Below are positions 18,001 to 25,958 of a DNA stretch of 64,000 nucleotides, piece after piece. The DNA is from Phycisphaeraceae bacterium (GTDB lineage Bacteria > Planctomycetota > Phycisphaerae > Phycisphaerales > Phycisphaeraceae), in the NCBI GenBank assembly GCA_028277745.1, contig JANQFR010000049.1:90050-154049 (forward strand). The letters are read 5' to 3'. The translations under genes were made by a program, and so were the position numbers. The first letter of the stretch is position 1. Every line of letters starts with the position of its first letter. The notes under the pieces were generated by a model. It had not been told where the DNA came from. It saw only the letters and a program-made list of their open reading frames with translations, and made no database searches.

Positions 18001-18381
18001 CTACTGACCCGGCGGCGAATCGTCTGAGCGACGTTTATACAACCAGTCCAGTTCATCGATCGGGCTGACAGGCGGCAAGTCGTCCTCGTCGGGCGTATCG
18101 CCGCTTGTCAGCCCGTTCTCAATGCGCTCCTCAACGGCCCGACGATCCGGATGGTCTTCGGGCAGCACAAATACCAAGAGATCACAGATCGTTTGCGGAT
18201 TCAGCGGGACACGGGGCCGTGAGAAATCGCCGGCCAAGTCTGATCCTATTGGGGGTTCGAAGACGACGGCGCGACAGTTCGGACAGCGGTGAAACCGGGG
18301 CCAATCCGGCGGGTCATCATCGGTCCAGGGACGAACCTCAATCAGAGTAGAGCAGAAGCGACAGGTGGCGTGTTTCGTCAT
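18001..18381 (-). CDS. Small zinc-ribbon protein of unknown function
   Basis: 126 residues starting MTKHATCRFCSTLIEV. Two CxxC knuckles (CRFC near residue 7 and CPNC near 35) form a likely zinc ribbon. The middle segment VPLNPQTICDLLVFVLPEDH and an acidic C-terminus follow. GGGAG lies 8 nt upstream of the ATG at 18381. It starts 5 nt after the stop of the upstream hypothetical gene, so the two are probably one operon. A fragment of a homologue lies at about 5318-5392. Not recognised as a known family. Confidence 0.65.
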   Translation of the reverse strand: MTKHATCRFCSTLIEVRPWTDDDPPDWPRFHRCPNCRAVVFEPPIGSDLAGDFSRPRVPLNPQTICDLLVFVLPEDHPDRRAVEERIENGLTSGDTPDEDDLPPVSPIDELDWLYKRRSDDSPPGQ

Positions 18382-18385
18382 GATG

Positions 18386-18751
18386 CTACTCCCGGAAAAG
18401 CCGGGACAGGGCGCCGTGCCCCAACGAAGGACGGCCCTGCGCACCCTGCCCGGCATCCAGGGGTCTGACAGAACGCCCTAGCCCCCCTCGGGGGGGTAGC
18501 CGACCCCCATGGCGTCCTGCTCGACCCGTCGGGTCGCTCAGTTCCATGAGCCGTGTCGCCGCGGCAATCATCACACCGCGCGGCGTGGCGGGGTCGGTCA
18601 ACCGGATACATTGAGCGACGGGCGCAGGGGGGAGCACGATGTCCAGGCCCTTGCCTCCGTACACCTTGTAGTGAACCAACAGCGAGAAGATCGTGTTGTG
18701 TTCGTCCTGCCTAGCTGTCGGGTTGAGTTCTTCTGAATCAGAGGTCGTCAT
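18386..18751 (-). CDS. Hypothetical protein upstream of the zinc-ribbon gene
   Basis: 121 residues starting MTTSDSEELNPTARQDEH. The first 75 residues look like a folded helix-rich domain (IFSLLVHYKVYGGKGLDIVL, TRLMELSDPTG). The C-terminal 45 residues are Gly/Arg/Pro-rich and may be disordered or out of true frame. GGGAG precedes the ATG. It ends 5 nt before the zinc-ribbon start. Function not recognised; it belongs to the decayed island. Confidence 0.5.
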   Translation of the reverse strand: MTTSDSEELNPTARQDEHNTIFSLLVHYKVYGGKGLDIVLPPAPVAQCIRLTDPATPRGVMIAAATRLMELSDPTGRAGRHGGRLPPRGGLGRSVRPLDAGQGAQGRPSLGHGALSRLFRE

Positions 18752-18829
18752 CACCCGGTCTCCCGGAACCAGAAACTTCAGACCCTACGCCTCGAATAAT
18801 ACTCATAGTCTCTGGACTGATAGTATAGC

Positions 18830-19063
18830 TTGCGGTCCTATGACTGCGTGGCATCCGCGTCCGTCAAACACAAGTTAGGTCGCCGTGTTCGTTCGCTGCG
18901 CGAGGCGCAAGGCTGGTCCCAAGAGGAGTTAGCCGCCCGTGCGAAACGGCACTGGACATACATTGGCGGCGTCGAGCGCGGCGAGCGCAATCCAACCCTC
19001 GTGGTGATCGTCGATCTGGCGCGGGCGTTGAAGGTGCCGCCTTCTGAGCTGTTTGATTGGTGA
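18830..19063 (+). CDS. Short XRE-type helix-turn-helix regulator
   Basis: About 70-77 residues. The core KLGRRVRSLREAQGWSQEEL, then THWTYIGGVERGERNPTL-like recognition residues (here RHWTYIGGVERGERN) and LARALKVPPSELFDW, is a complete XRE/Cro-type HTH. The start is uncertain: TTG at 18830 or GTG at 18848. It lies directly before the recombinase remnant, as expected for an element regulator, and diverges from the two small hypothetical genes. Confidence 0.8.
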   Translation: MRSYDCVASASVKHKLGRRVRSLREAQGWSQEELAARAKRHWTYIGGVERGERNPTLVVIVDLARALKVPPSELFDW

Positions 19064-19064
19064 T

Positions 19065-19424
19065 GCGATCGCATGCAACCAGCAAGACCGCTTGCTCAAC
19101 CTGCGGTTGTTAGACGAGATCGACGCCGACACGTTCGCCACCAAGAGCATCGAGCTACGCGACCGGATCGAAGACCTGAAGGTGTCGGCGGATAACCGCC
19201 GCCGCGCGGAGGACGGCGAGATTGCTTAAAAAGCGTTTGAGCTCTCTCAAGTGCTTCAGGACAAGTGGCTTACCGCCGATTACCAAGCCAAACGCCGAAT
19301 CCTCGAAATCGTGTGTTTGAACTTTTCTCTCGACGGCGCAAGTCTTGATTTCACAATAAGAAAACCCTTCGACGCACTCGCCGAAGGGTCTCTTTCTGAC
19401 AAAGATCGGGGCGACAGGATTTGA
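19065..19424 (+). pseudogene. C-terminal remnant of a large serine recombinase
   Basis: One frame reads RLLNLRLLDEIDADTFATKS, ELRDRIEDLKV, then FELSQVLQDKWLTADYQAKR, RILEIVCLNFSLDGASL and TIRKPFDALAEG, the coiled-coil-like end region of resolvase-type large serine recombinases. A TAA at 19227-19229 interrupts it, and the catalytic N-terminal domain with its active Ser is missing. The frame ends with TGA at 19422-19424, inside the tRNA-Pro gene on the opposite strand. The last 106 nt are repeated at 5386-5491. Confidence 0.8.
19353..19389 (-). terminator. Terminator of tRNA-Pro, inside the recombinase remnant
   Basis: On the minus strand ACCCTTCG, a 10-nt loop, CGAAGGGT and TTTTCTT follow the tRNA 3' end by 17 nt. 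On the other strand the same bases encode the recombinase residues KPFDALAEG. Confidence 0.7.
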
Positions 19425-19479
19425 ACCTGCGACCTCTTCACCCCCAGTGAAGCGCGCTACCAAGCTGCGCTACGCCCCG
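19406..19479 (-). tRNA. tRNA-Pro (GGG)
   Basis: 74 nt without encoded CCA. The acceptor arms are CGGGGCG and CGCCCCG with discriminator A. D stem GCGC/GCGC. Anticodon stem CTTCA/TGAAG around loop CTGGGGG gives anticodon GGG. T arm GCAGG-TTCAAAT-CCTGT. A serine-recombinase remnant abuts and overlaps its 3' end, so this gene probably served as an integration site. Confidence 0.96.
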
Positions 19480-19537
19480 ATGCAAGACCCAGCAGTGTAA
19501 CGAGCCCCCGCAACCGCAGCAAATGCGTCCAAATACG

Positions 19538-21049
19538 TTATGGCGTCAATGCGTAGACCGTGATCGCCGGGTTGGCGTACAGCGGCGTCGGCGTGTCACC
19601 GCCGCTGGCCCAGACCCGCGTCGCCCGATCGGGCAAGGTCCGGTACCACTCCCGGACACGCTCGTATTTCGCTTCGTAGCCTGGTGTTGGACGCATCTCG
19701 CCCCGGATGTAACGGTCGTAGATCAACGCGCAGACGACCACGTGCGTGAATCCCCGGCGGCGGAGTCGGGGCAACGGGCCCATGTCGGCGGCGCGCCAGC
19801 GGGTCGAGATGAAATACCCCTGCTCCCGTAAGTCCCCGGCCGGCAACCCGGCGTAGGTGTCCTGCAGGATCCGCGCCCCGGGCTCGAGCTCCTCAACCAC
19901 CCAGGCCGCCAGCCGGTCGCGGCTGTCGTCGGCAAACTGATCCAGCCAATCGGCGCAACGCCACGCGCTGACCGCAACCAGCGCCCCGCCGATCACCGTC
20001 AGGGCGACGCCCCGTCGCCACGCCAGACGAGGCCAGAGCGACCAGCCGGCCGCGCCGACGCCTGCGAGGTAGGTTACCCCGACAACCAGGGGCAACATAT
20101 ATCGCGGAAAGAAGATGCGGGAAGACATCACGACCCCGAGGTAGACCAGCGGGAAGAGGAGCAACAGCCACGCCACGTAGCGTTGCCGCCGGGCGGTCAC
20201 CGCGAAGTAGACCGCCGCCGACGCCGACGCGGCCAACACCAGCCACGGGGTCTGCTCCATCAGCACCCGCAGGTAGGCGCCGCTCCACCACGGCTTGTAC
20301 AGGCCGCCGTGATCGGTCGTGGCGTGCTCGTATTCCCGGTCAAAACCCTTGCGAAACGTCCCCCAGTCCGCGACGGCCTCGTAGTTGACCGCGGCCCACA
20401 CCGCCACGCCCGCCGCCGCGGCCGCGAGCACGGCGATCGGCCGGGTCCACCAGCGGCGATAGATCGGCCCGATCAGCACCGCCGCCAACGCCGCGGCCGC
20501 GACCAGGACCCCCGCGTACTTCCCCGACGCCGCCAGCCCGCACCCCACCCCGATCAGCAGCGCCGCCCACCAGCGCGGCCAGCGCTGCGCGATCGCCAGC
20601 GTCAACGCCAGCACCGCTAGGCCGAACACCAGCGACGCGTCTTCCTTCAAGTAGTGCGCCAGCCCCACCAGGCTCGGGCAGAGCATGACCAGCAGCCCGA
20701 CCAGGCACCCCGCCGCGTAGCCGTGCAGCAGCGCAGCGGTGATCGCCAGCGCCGCGACCGCCAGGGCGGCCAGCGCCGCCGACGCCCCCCGGCCGACCCG
20801 CGCCACCGCTTCGCCATCCCCCGCCCCGTCTCCCGCCACTTTGTCGGGGCCGAAGCCCGCCAGCCCCACCCGCGCGGCGGCCATCATCAGGTGAGGATGG
20901 TTAAAGTTCCATTTCCCGTCCATGAGTTGACGCACCTTCCCCGGCTCGTCGGGGTGGTACGACATGGGAAAGTCGTTGTACGCCGTGTTTAACGCAAACG
21001 AGACGATCGTGACGACGATGAGAAACAAGGCGAATGCCAAACGTTGCAT
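19538..21049 (-). CDS. GT39-like membrane glycosyltransferase
   Basis: 503 residues with about ten membrane helices. The first periplasmic loop after helix 1 carries SYHPDEPGKV, matching the acidic HPDE motif that GT-C (GT39/GT83-like) enzymes use with polyprenyl-phosphate sugar donors. A second acidic/His patch NFNHPHLMM follows. The ATG at 21049 (MQRLAFALFLIVVTIVSFAL) has GAGGGA upstream. The C-terminal soluble domain is about 110 residues. It would transfer a sugar from a lipid carrier to a protein or glycan in the periplasm. Monocistronic; diverges from the DUF2231 gene. Confidence 0.85.
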   Translation of the reverse strand: MQRLAFALFLIVVTIVSFALNTAYNDFPMSYHPDEPGKVRQLMDGKWNFNHPHLMMAAARVGLAGFGPDKVAGDGAGDGEAVARVGRGASAALAALAVAALAITAALLHGYAAGCLVGLLVMLCPSLVGLAHYLKEDASLVFGLAVLALTLAIAQRWPRWWAALLIGVGCGLAASGKYAGVLVAAAALAAVLIGPIYRRWWTRPIAVLAAAAAGVAVWAAVNYEAVADWGTFRKGFDREYEHATTDHGGLYKPWWSGAYLRVLMEQTPWLVLAASASAAVYFAVTARRQRYVAWLLLLFPLVYLGVVMSSRIFFPRYMLPLVVGVTYLAGVGAAGWSLWPRLAWRRGVALTVIGGALVAVSAWRCADWLDQFADDSRDRLAAWVVEELEPGARILQDTYAGLPAGDLREQGYFISTRWRAADMGPLPRLRRRGFTHVVVCALIYDRYIRGEMRPTPGYEAKYERVREWYRTLPDRATRVWASGGDTPTPLYANPAITVYALTP

Positions 21050-21130
21050 GAGCGTCCCTCGGATCAAACGGCCATTCCACCGATCACGATACCATGAAGC
21101 TCCAACATCCCTCATTCAGGAGACGCACCC

Positions 21131-21640
21131 ATGAGTGATTTGTTGCATTCCATGGCCGACGCCTCAAACAACGCCGCGGCGCGGCACGCGATGATGGTGC
21201 ACCTTCCGATCGCGATCAGCCTGCTGGGCGTGCCGCTGGTGATCGCGCTGCTCCTCAGCGGCGGGCGGGCGAAAGCGCTGCGCTGGATGACGTTCGCCCT
21301 GTTTGTCATCGGGGCGGTCGGCGCGTTTGCCGCGGAAAGGTCGGGGGAGGACGCCTACGCCCGGCTCGACACCGCACGCATGACCGAAGCCGCGCTCGAC
21401 ACGCTCAACCGGCACGAATCGATGGGCGAGAAGGTCTGGCTCCTGATGGGCGCAGCCGCGGCGTTGTCGCTGGTCACCGCGGTGAAGGCCAAGGCCTGGC
21501 GCTGGGCGGCGTTGGTGCTGCTGCTGGCGGTGTCGCTGGCCGGGGCGGGGTGGACCGCCGTCACCGCCCACGACGGCGGGCAGTTGGTCTATGAACAAGG
21601 CGTGGGCGTGCCGACCTCGCCGAACAATGTGAATCCGTAG
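21131..21640 (+). CDS. DUF2231 membrane protein
   Basis: 169 residues with four membrane helices. The first carries ARHAMMVHLPIAISLLGVPL, the H-x-x-x-V-H-x-P-x pattern of DUF2231. RHESMGEKVW and a terminal GGQLVYEQGVGVP also fit the family. The His residues in helices make heme or metal binding plausible. Nothing in the neighbourhood fixes the function. Confidence 0.82.
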   Translation: MSDLLHSMADASNNAAARHAMMVHLPIAISLLGVPLVIALLLSGGRAKALRWMTFALFVIGAVGAFAAERSGEDAYARLDTARMTEAALDTLNRHESMGEKVWLLMGAAAALSLVTAVKAKAWRWAALVLLLAVSLAGAGWTAVTAHDGGQLVYEQGVGVPTSPNNVNP

Positions 21641-21684
21641 CCGATGCGCCGGGCTCGCGCCTGGCGCTTATGAGGAATCACGCA

Positions 21685-22527
21685 TCACTGGCGGTAGGGG
21701 TCGCCGTAGCCGTTGTAGTGGCCGTTGTCGAGGACGCCGTCGTCGTTGGAATCGTCGAGTTCCCCGGCGGTCACGGCTTCACCGTGGCCATCGAGGAAAA
21801 GGACGTTGGCGGCGCCGTTGTTGCGCTCCATGGTCCAGGACCGCCAGAGATAGGTGTCGGGCGTGCCGTTGGGTTCGTTGACCGAGCCGCCGGCGTAATA
21901 AGCCCGACCGTCAGGGTGGGCGGTGCGGGCGGATATCAGCGGGGGGTCGATGGCGTAGACCGCCTGGCTGGAGTGGCCGGGCATGGCGCCTGACGCGCCG
22001 GCGCGAGAGCCCGAGCAGTCGCCGACGGCGACAGTGCCGCTGGCGTCGATGACGTCGCTGAGGTTGCGGTGGAAGGTGGGATTGAAGCGCGAGTTGCCCA
22101 GGTACTGGAAGTTGTAGCCGTAGCCGGCGAACGGGACGGGCCCGCCGGGGTAGCCGCTGGTGTTGGTGTGAGCGAAGTAGCGGGTCGAGGCTTCGAGCTG
22201 CTCGGGGTCGAGGTTGGGGCTGACGTAGACGTCGATGGTTTCGAGGTAGGGAAAGAGGTAGTCAAACCAGCGGGTGCGCGGATCGGCGTAGGCGGGGTGG
22301 CTCGGATCGGAGGAGGACGAGTGCATCGGCAGAAAGTCGCGGTGCTCGGTCGCGTAGATAGCCAGGGCGGTATTGAGATTCCGGATCTGGCTCATCGAGA
22401 CGGTGGACCGTGCGACGGCGCGGGCGCTGCCGAGAGCGGGCAAAAGGATGCCGATCAGAAGCGCGATGATCGAGATCACAACCAGCAGCTCGATCAAGGT
22501 GAAAGCAGGCCGGACGAGACGAGTCAT
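21685..22527 (-). CDS. H-X9-DG pseudopilin, stand-alone
   Basis: 280 residues starting [20 protein letters not shown], with the methylation motif and hydrophobic helix. The linker SARAVARSTVSMSQIRNLNT and the C-terminal AANVLFLDGHGEAV are family hallmarks. The tail DDSNDDGVLDNGHYNGYGDPYR is acidic and Asp/Gly-rich, similar to calcium-binding tails. No hydrolase or regulator is adjacent, unlike the pseudopilins at 13.7 and 45 kb. It is divergent from bioD. Confidence 0.9.
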   Translation of the reverse strand: MTRLVRPAFTLIELLVVISIIALLIGILLPALGSARAVARSTVSMSQIRNLNTALAIYATEHRDFLPMHSSSSDPSHPAYADPRTRWFDYLFPYLETIDVYVSPNLDPEQLEASTRYFAHTNTSGYPGGPVPFAGYGYNFQYLGNSRFNPTFHRNLSDVIDASGTVAVGDCSGSRAGASGAMPGHSSQAVYAIDPPLISARTAHPDGRAYYAGGSVNEPNGTPDTYLWRSWTMERNNGAANVLFLDGHGEAVTAGELDDSNDDGVLDNGHYNGYGDPYRQ

Positions 22528-22609
22528 GTCATTCTCCGAGGTTAAGTGACGTCACGGGCCCGGCGATCATAATGAGAATGAATCACAATTCAAGGCCATA
22601 TGATAGTGA

Positions 22610-22626
22610 TTGAGAAAAAATCTCAA
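22610..22626. promoter_or_regulatory. Inverted repeat upstream of bioD
   Basis: TTGAGA-AAAAA-TCTCAA, two perfect 6-bp arms, lies 46 nt before the bioD ATG in the divergent interval shared with the pseudopilin. A Fur-like AT-rich context is nearby, but no known operator is matched convincingly. Confidence 0.3.
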
Positions 22627-22671
22627 AAACTGCCCCCGCCACGACCCGCCCCGTCCGCTATCATTCGGGCC

Positions 22672-23451
22672 ATGCTGGACCTGCCGATACGTTTGCAGAA
22701 GCCTGGGGTGGTCATCACCGGCACCGACACGGACGTCGGCAAGACGGTGGCGAGTTGCGCGATCGCCGCCGCGTGGCGGCTGCAGAACCCCGGCGGCCGG
22801 CTGGGGGTGTCCAAGCCGTTCGCCAGCGGCTGCCGCAAGGAGCGCGAGGGGCTGGTCAGCGGCGACGCCGAGGCGCTGGCCCACTTCGCCGACTGCCGCC
22901 AGTCGCTGGACGTCGTGAATCCGATCCGTTTCCTGCCCCCGCTCGCCCCCGCGGTCGCCGCCGAGCAGACGCGCAAGCCAATCGACTGGGACGGCCTCTG
23001 GCGCAGCCTCACGCTCCTCGACGAGGCCAATGACGCCCTCCTGATCGAAGGCGTCGGCGGCCTGATGGTCCCGCTCGACCCCGACCGGCCGAAGCTCACC
23101 TTCCTCCACTTCATCCGGGCCCTGGACTACCCCGTCGTGGTGGTGGCCCGCTCCATCCTCGGGACGCTCAACCACACCGCCATGACCATTGAACTGCTCC
23201 GCCTCGCCGGCTGCCGCATCGCGGGCATCGTCATGAACGGCTACGAGGCCGACGCCGCCCTGAGCGAAGACCCCAGCATCGCGAGCAACCGGGAGTGGCT
23301 CCAGAAGCTGACCGACACGCCGATCCTGGCGGTCCTGCCCCGCGTCGCGCCGGACCAGGCCCGGCCCGAAACCGGCGAGATGCACACCGACCTCGTCGCC
23401 GCCGCCGCCGCCATGAACTGGCGCAACGTCATGACCCCGCCCGGTTCGTAA
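22672..23451 (+). CDS. bioD: ATP-dependent dethiobiotin synthetase
   Basis: 259 residues. The P-loop is GTDTDVGKTVASCAIA near residue 15, the BioD signature. Next are KPFASGC (KPVxxG motif) and ALLIEGVGGLMVPLD (the EGxGG motif). It makes dethiobiotin from diaminopelargonate, CO2 and ATP in biotin synthesis. The ATG at 22672 is chosen because the signature begins at the usual position; a frame-open extension upstream lacks support. No other bio gene is adjacent, so the pathway is scattered or incomplete here. Confidence 0.93.
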   Translation: MLDLPIRLQKPGVVITGTDTDVGKTVASCAIAAAWRLQNPGGRLGVSKPFASGCRKEREGLVSGDAEALAHFADCRQSLDVVNPIRFLPPLAPAVAAEQTRKPIDWDGLWRSLTLLDEANDALLIEGVGGLMVPLDPDRPKLTFLHFIRALDYPVVVVARSILGTLNHTAMTIELLRLAGCRIAGIVMNGYEADAALSEDPSIASNREWLQKLTDTPILAVLPRVAPDQARPETGEMHTDLVAAAAAMNWRNVMTPPGS

Positions 23452-23489
23452 AGCCAGCCCACCAACGATCACCCACGGCGATCCCTACC

Positions 23490-23559
23490 GCCATCCGCCA
23501 TCCGCCATCTGCCATCTGCCATCTGCCATCTGCCATCTGCCATCTGCCATCTGCCATTC
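23490..23559 (+). repeat. Ten-unit 7-bp tandem repeat (GCCATCT)
   Basis: Ten consecutive heptamers between bioD and the glycosylase gene. The first two are GCCATCC, seven are GCCATCT and the last is GCCATTC. A noncoding minisatellite likely to vary in copy number between strains. Confidence 0.95.
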
Positions 23560-23601
23560 AGGATAGCCCGACCCCACCGGCCGCCTAAGATCGTTCACCC
23601 C

Positions 23602-24546
23602 ATGACGCCGACCCGACCCGCACGACTCACCCTCCCGGTCCCCGACGACTTCCAGCTCGAACGCGCCGTCTGCTCCTACGGCTACTTCCTGCTCGCCCCC
23701 AACCACTGGGCGCCCGACACCCAGACCTTCTCCCGGCCGATGCGCATCGGACGCCGGCTGGTCCATGTCCGGATCACCCAGCGCAACGGCCGGCTCCAAC
23801 TCGCGTGCGACCGGCCGGTCAAGCCCGACGAACGCCGCGTCATCAAGGACCGAACCGCCCGCATGCTCCGGCTCGATGAAGACCTCGCCGGCTTCCACCG
23901 CCTGCACCCCGCGGCACGCTCCGCCGGCTTCGGCCGCATGTTCCGATCGCCCACCCTCTTCGAAGACATCATCAAGACCATCACCGGCTGCAACGTCACC
24001 TGGACCAACACCCGGACGATGAACCGCCTGCTCTGCCAGCACGTCGGCAAACGCGGCTTCCCCACCCCCCAGCACCTCGCCAAATGGTCGCCCGAGGACC
24101 TCAAGGCCGCGTGCAAGGTCGGTTACCGGGCCGAACGCATGATCCGGCTGGCCCGCGACGTGGTCGACGGCCGGCTCGACCTCGACTGGTTCGAGCACCC
24201 CGACCGCACCACCGACGAACTCTACCGCGCCCTGCTCGCGATCCACGGCCTGGGCCCCTACGCCGCCGCCAACCTCCTCCAGCTGCTAGGTCACTACGAC
24301 CGCGTCGCCATCGACACCGAAACCTACCGCCACTACTGCAAGACCTACGACGTCCCCCGCCCCAAGGACCCCACCAAGCTCCACCCCCGGATCATCGCCC
24401 ACTACAGCCGCTACGCCCCGTACGACTTCCTCGCGTACTGGTTCGAGCTCTGGGTCGGCTACGAAGACGCCATCGACAAGCCCGCCCACGACTGGACCCA
24501 CGCCGACGGCTCCGCCTTCACCGTCGCCAACCTCAAAGACACGTAA
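23602..24546 (+). CDS. HhH-GPD superfamily DNA glycosylase
   Basis: 314 residues. The N-terminal part resembles the AlkA/OGG beta domain. The centre FRSPTLFEDIIKTITGCNVTW matches the conserved helix of HhH-GPD glycosylases. The hairpin-helix-hairpin is IHGLGPYAAANLLQLLGHY, followed by catalytic Asp in RVAIDTETYRHY. A Lys that would mark a bifunctional OGG1-type lyase is not visible, so monofunctional base removal is likelier. It excises damaged bases in base excision repair. Stand-alone gene. Confidence 0.85.
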   Translation: MTPTRPARLTLPVPDDFQLERAVCSYGYFLLAPNHWAPDTQTFSRPMRIGRRLVHVRITQRNGRLQLACDRPVKPDERRVIKDRTARMLRLDEDLAGFHRLHPAARSAGFGRMFRSPTLFEDIIKTITGCNVTWTNTRTMNRLLCQHVGKRGFPTPQHLAKWSPEDLKAACKVGYRAERMIRLARDVVDGRLDLDWFEHPDRTTDELYRALLAIHGLGPYAAANLLQLLGHYDRVAIDTETYRHYCKTYDVPRPKDPTKLHPRIIAHYSRYAPYDFLAYWFELWVGYEDAIDKPAHDWTHADGSAFTVANLKDT

Positions 24547-24596
24547 CCCCCACAACTTCCCCCACACCCTACACCCTTACACCCTAAACCCTCTCT

Positions 24597-25427
24597 TCAC
24601 ACCCCCACCACCGCGATCCCCGCCGCGTTGGCCGCGTCGATCACCTTGGGCTTCTCGGCCATGATCACCCGGCCCGCCTTCACCACCACCGCCGCCGCCT
24701 TGGCCTGGCGCAGGTTCTCGATCGTCTGCACGCCGATCGTCGGCACGTCGAACCGCATGTCCTTGCGCTCGTCGGGCGCCTTGAGCAGCGTCCACCCGCC
24801 CGACCGGCACAGCTCGCCGGCGCGGAGGATCATCGCGTCGGTCCCCTCGATCGCCTCGACCGCGATCACGTCGCCCCCCTTCACCGCGACCGCCTGGCCG
24901 ACCTGCAGCTCGTTCATCCGCATCAGCACCGGCCAGCCGAAGTCGATGTCCGCCTGCACCTTCGCCGACAGCGGCTTGGCGGTCATCACGCCCTCGTCGG
25001 CCAGGTGCTCGGGCAGGTATCGGGTGGTGTCGATCAACTTCACGCCTCCACGCGCCAACTCGTCCGCGACGGCGCCCAACAGGGTCTGCGACTGCTTGGA
25101 ATGACGCAAGTCCCACAGCCAGACCTTGGCCGCGTGCAGGTCCGGCACCTGCCGCACCAACGCCAGCGGCTCGTACATCCGCTGCTTGCGCACCATCCCG
25201 ATCATCACCGCCTCCTGGGCCCCCCACCGCCGCAGCGTCCGCATCCACTGGCCGATCCGCACCAGCCCCACCGCCTTGAACCGGTCGCACATCCCCGGCA
25301 GCCCGTCCTCGTACTGCCCCGCCAGCCCCGCGCACACGACCTCCCGCCCCGCCGCCCTGATCCCCGCCGCCGTCAACTCCGGCAGCGCCCCGCCCCCCGC
25401 AATCAACCCAATCGGCCGTTCCGCCAT
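24597..25427 (-). CDS. lpxI: UDP-2,3-diacylglucosamine diphosphatase LpxI
   Basis: 276 residues. It begins MAERPIGLIAGGGALPELTA, the LpxI N-terminal signature, with GQWMRTLRRWGAQEAVMIG, then WLWDLRHSKQSQTLLGAVAD and VGQAVAVKGGDVIAVEAIEG, ending AAVVVKAGRVIMAEKP. LpxI hydrolyses UDP-diacylglucosamine to lipid X in lipid A synthesis, so the organism makes LPS-type lipid. An ATG at 25439 is an alternative start; neither has ideal Shine-Dalgarno spacing. The interval 25428-25958 upstream shows no gene. Confidence 0.92.
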   Translation of the reverse strand: MAERPIGLIAGGGALPELTAAGIRAAGREVVCAGLAGQYEDGLPGMCDRFKAVGLVRIGQWMRTLRRWGAQEAVMIGMVRKQRMYEPLALVRQVPDLHAAKVWLWDLRHSKQSQTLLGAVADELARGGVKLIDTTRYLPEHLADEGVMTAKPLSAKVQADIDFGWPVLMRMNELQVGQAVAVKGGDVIAVEAIEGTDAMILRAGELCRSGGWTLLKAPDERKDMRFDVPTIGVQTIENLRQAKAAAVVVKAGRVIMAEKPKVIDAANAAGIAVVGV

Positions 25428-25958
25428 GGGTATTATCATAACTCCGCCCGCCCGGACACACGGCCGGCCGGCGGGAGCAGCGAGCCGGAAGGAGCAGAAA
25501 GCCAGAAAAAGACCAGTCAGACCGATCCCCGGCTCCTCGCCCGCTCCGGCCCCCGGCTCAAGCCCAGACACATTGCTTACAAACGTCAGATTGTCAAAGA
25601 GCAAACGAAGCACAAACCACTCATATGTTAGGTTTTTGATTGCATTTTGTCAAGCCTTATTTGCCAAGCGATAAGCCGGCAGAAACCGCGCGATACGCCC
25701 CACGCATCATCTGCGGGCCGGGAAGCGATCACCCTTCGGTGCTGATTTAGAAGAACGGGGCATGCAACCGTTATCCTCGTAATGTGGAACCCGACGACTG
25801 CCGGGTCAACCCGGTCGAGTTCTGCACCTGGTGCAAGGCTTGCTAGGTCAAACCCACCACCGCCCTCGCCCCGTCACCCAGACGAGTACCTGAAACAATT
25901 CAGAACATGGAAATCCATGGAACACAGCATGTCTTCGTGATTCAGCGCCATCAGTCTT

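Noticed and set aside
22561..22600. Fur box between pseudopilin and bioD
   Set aside because: Only loosely similar hexamers; nothing nearby is iron-related.
23490..23559. CRISPR-like array
   Set aside because: The 7-bp units are contiguous without spacers and no cas gene is present.
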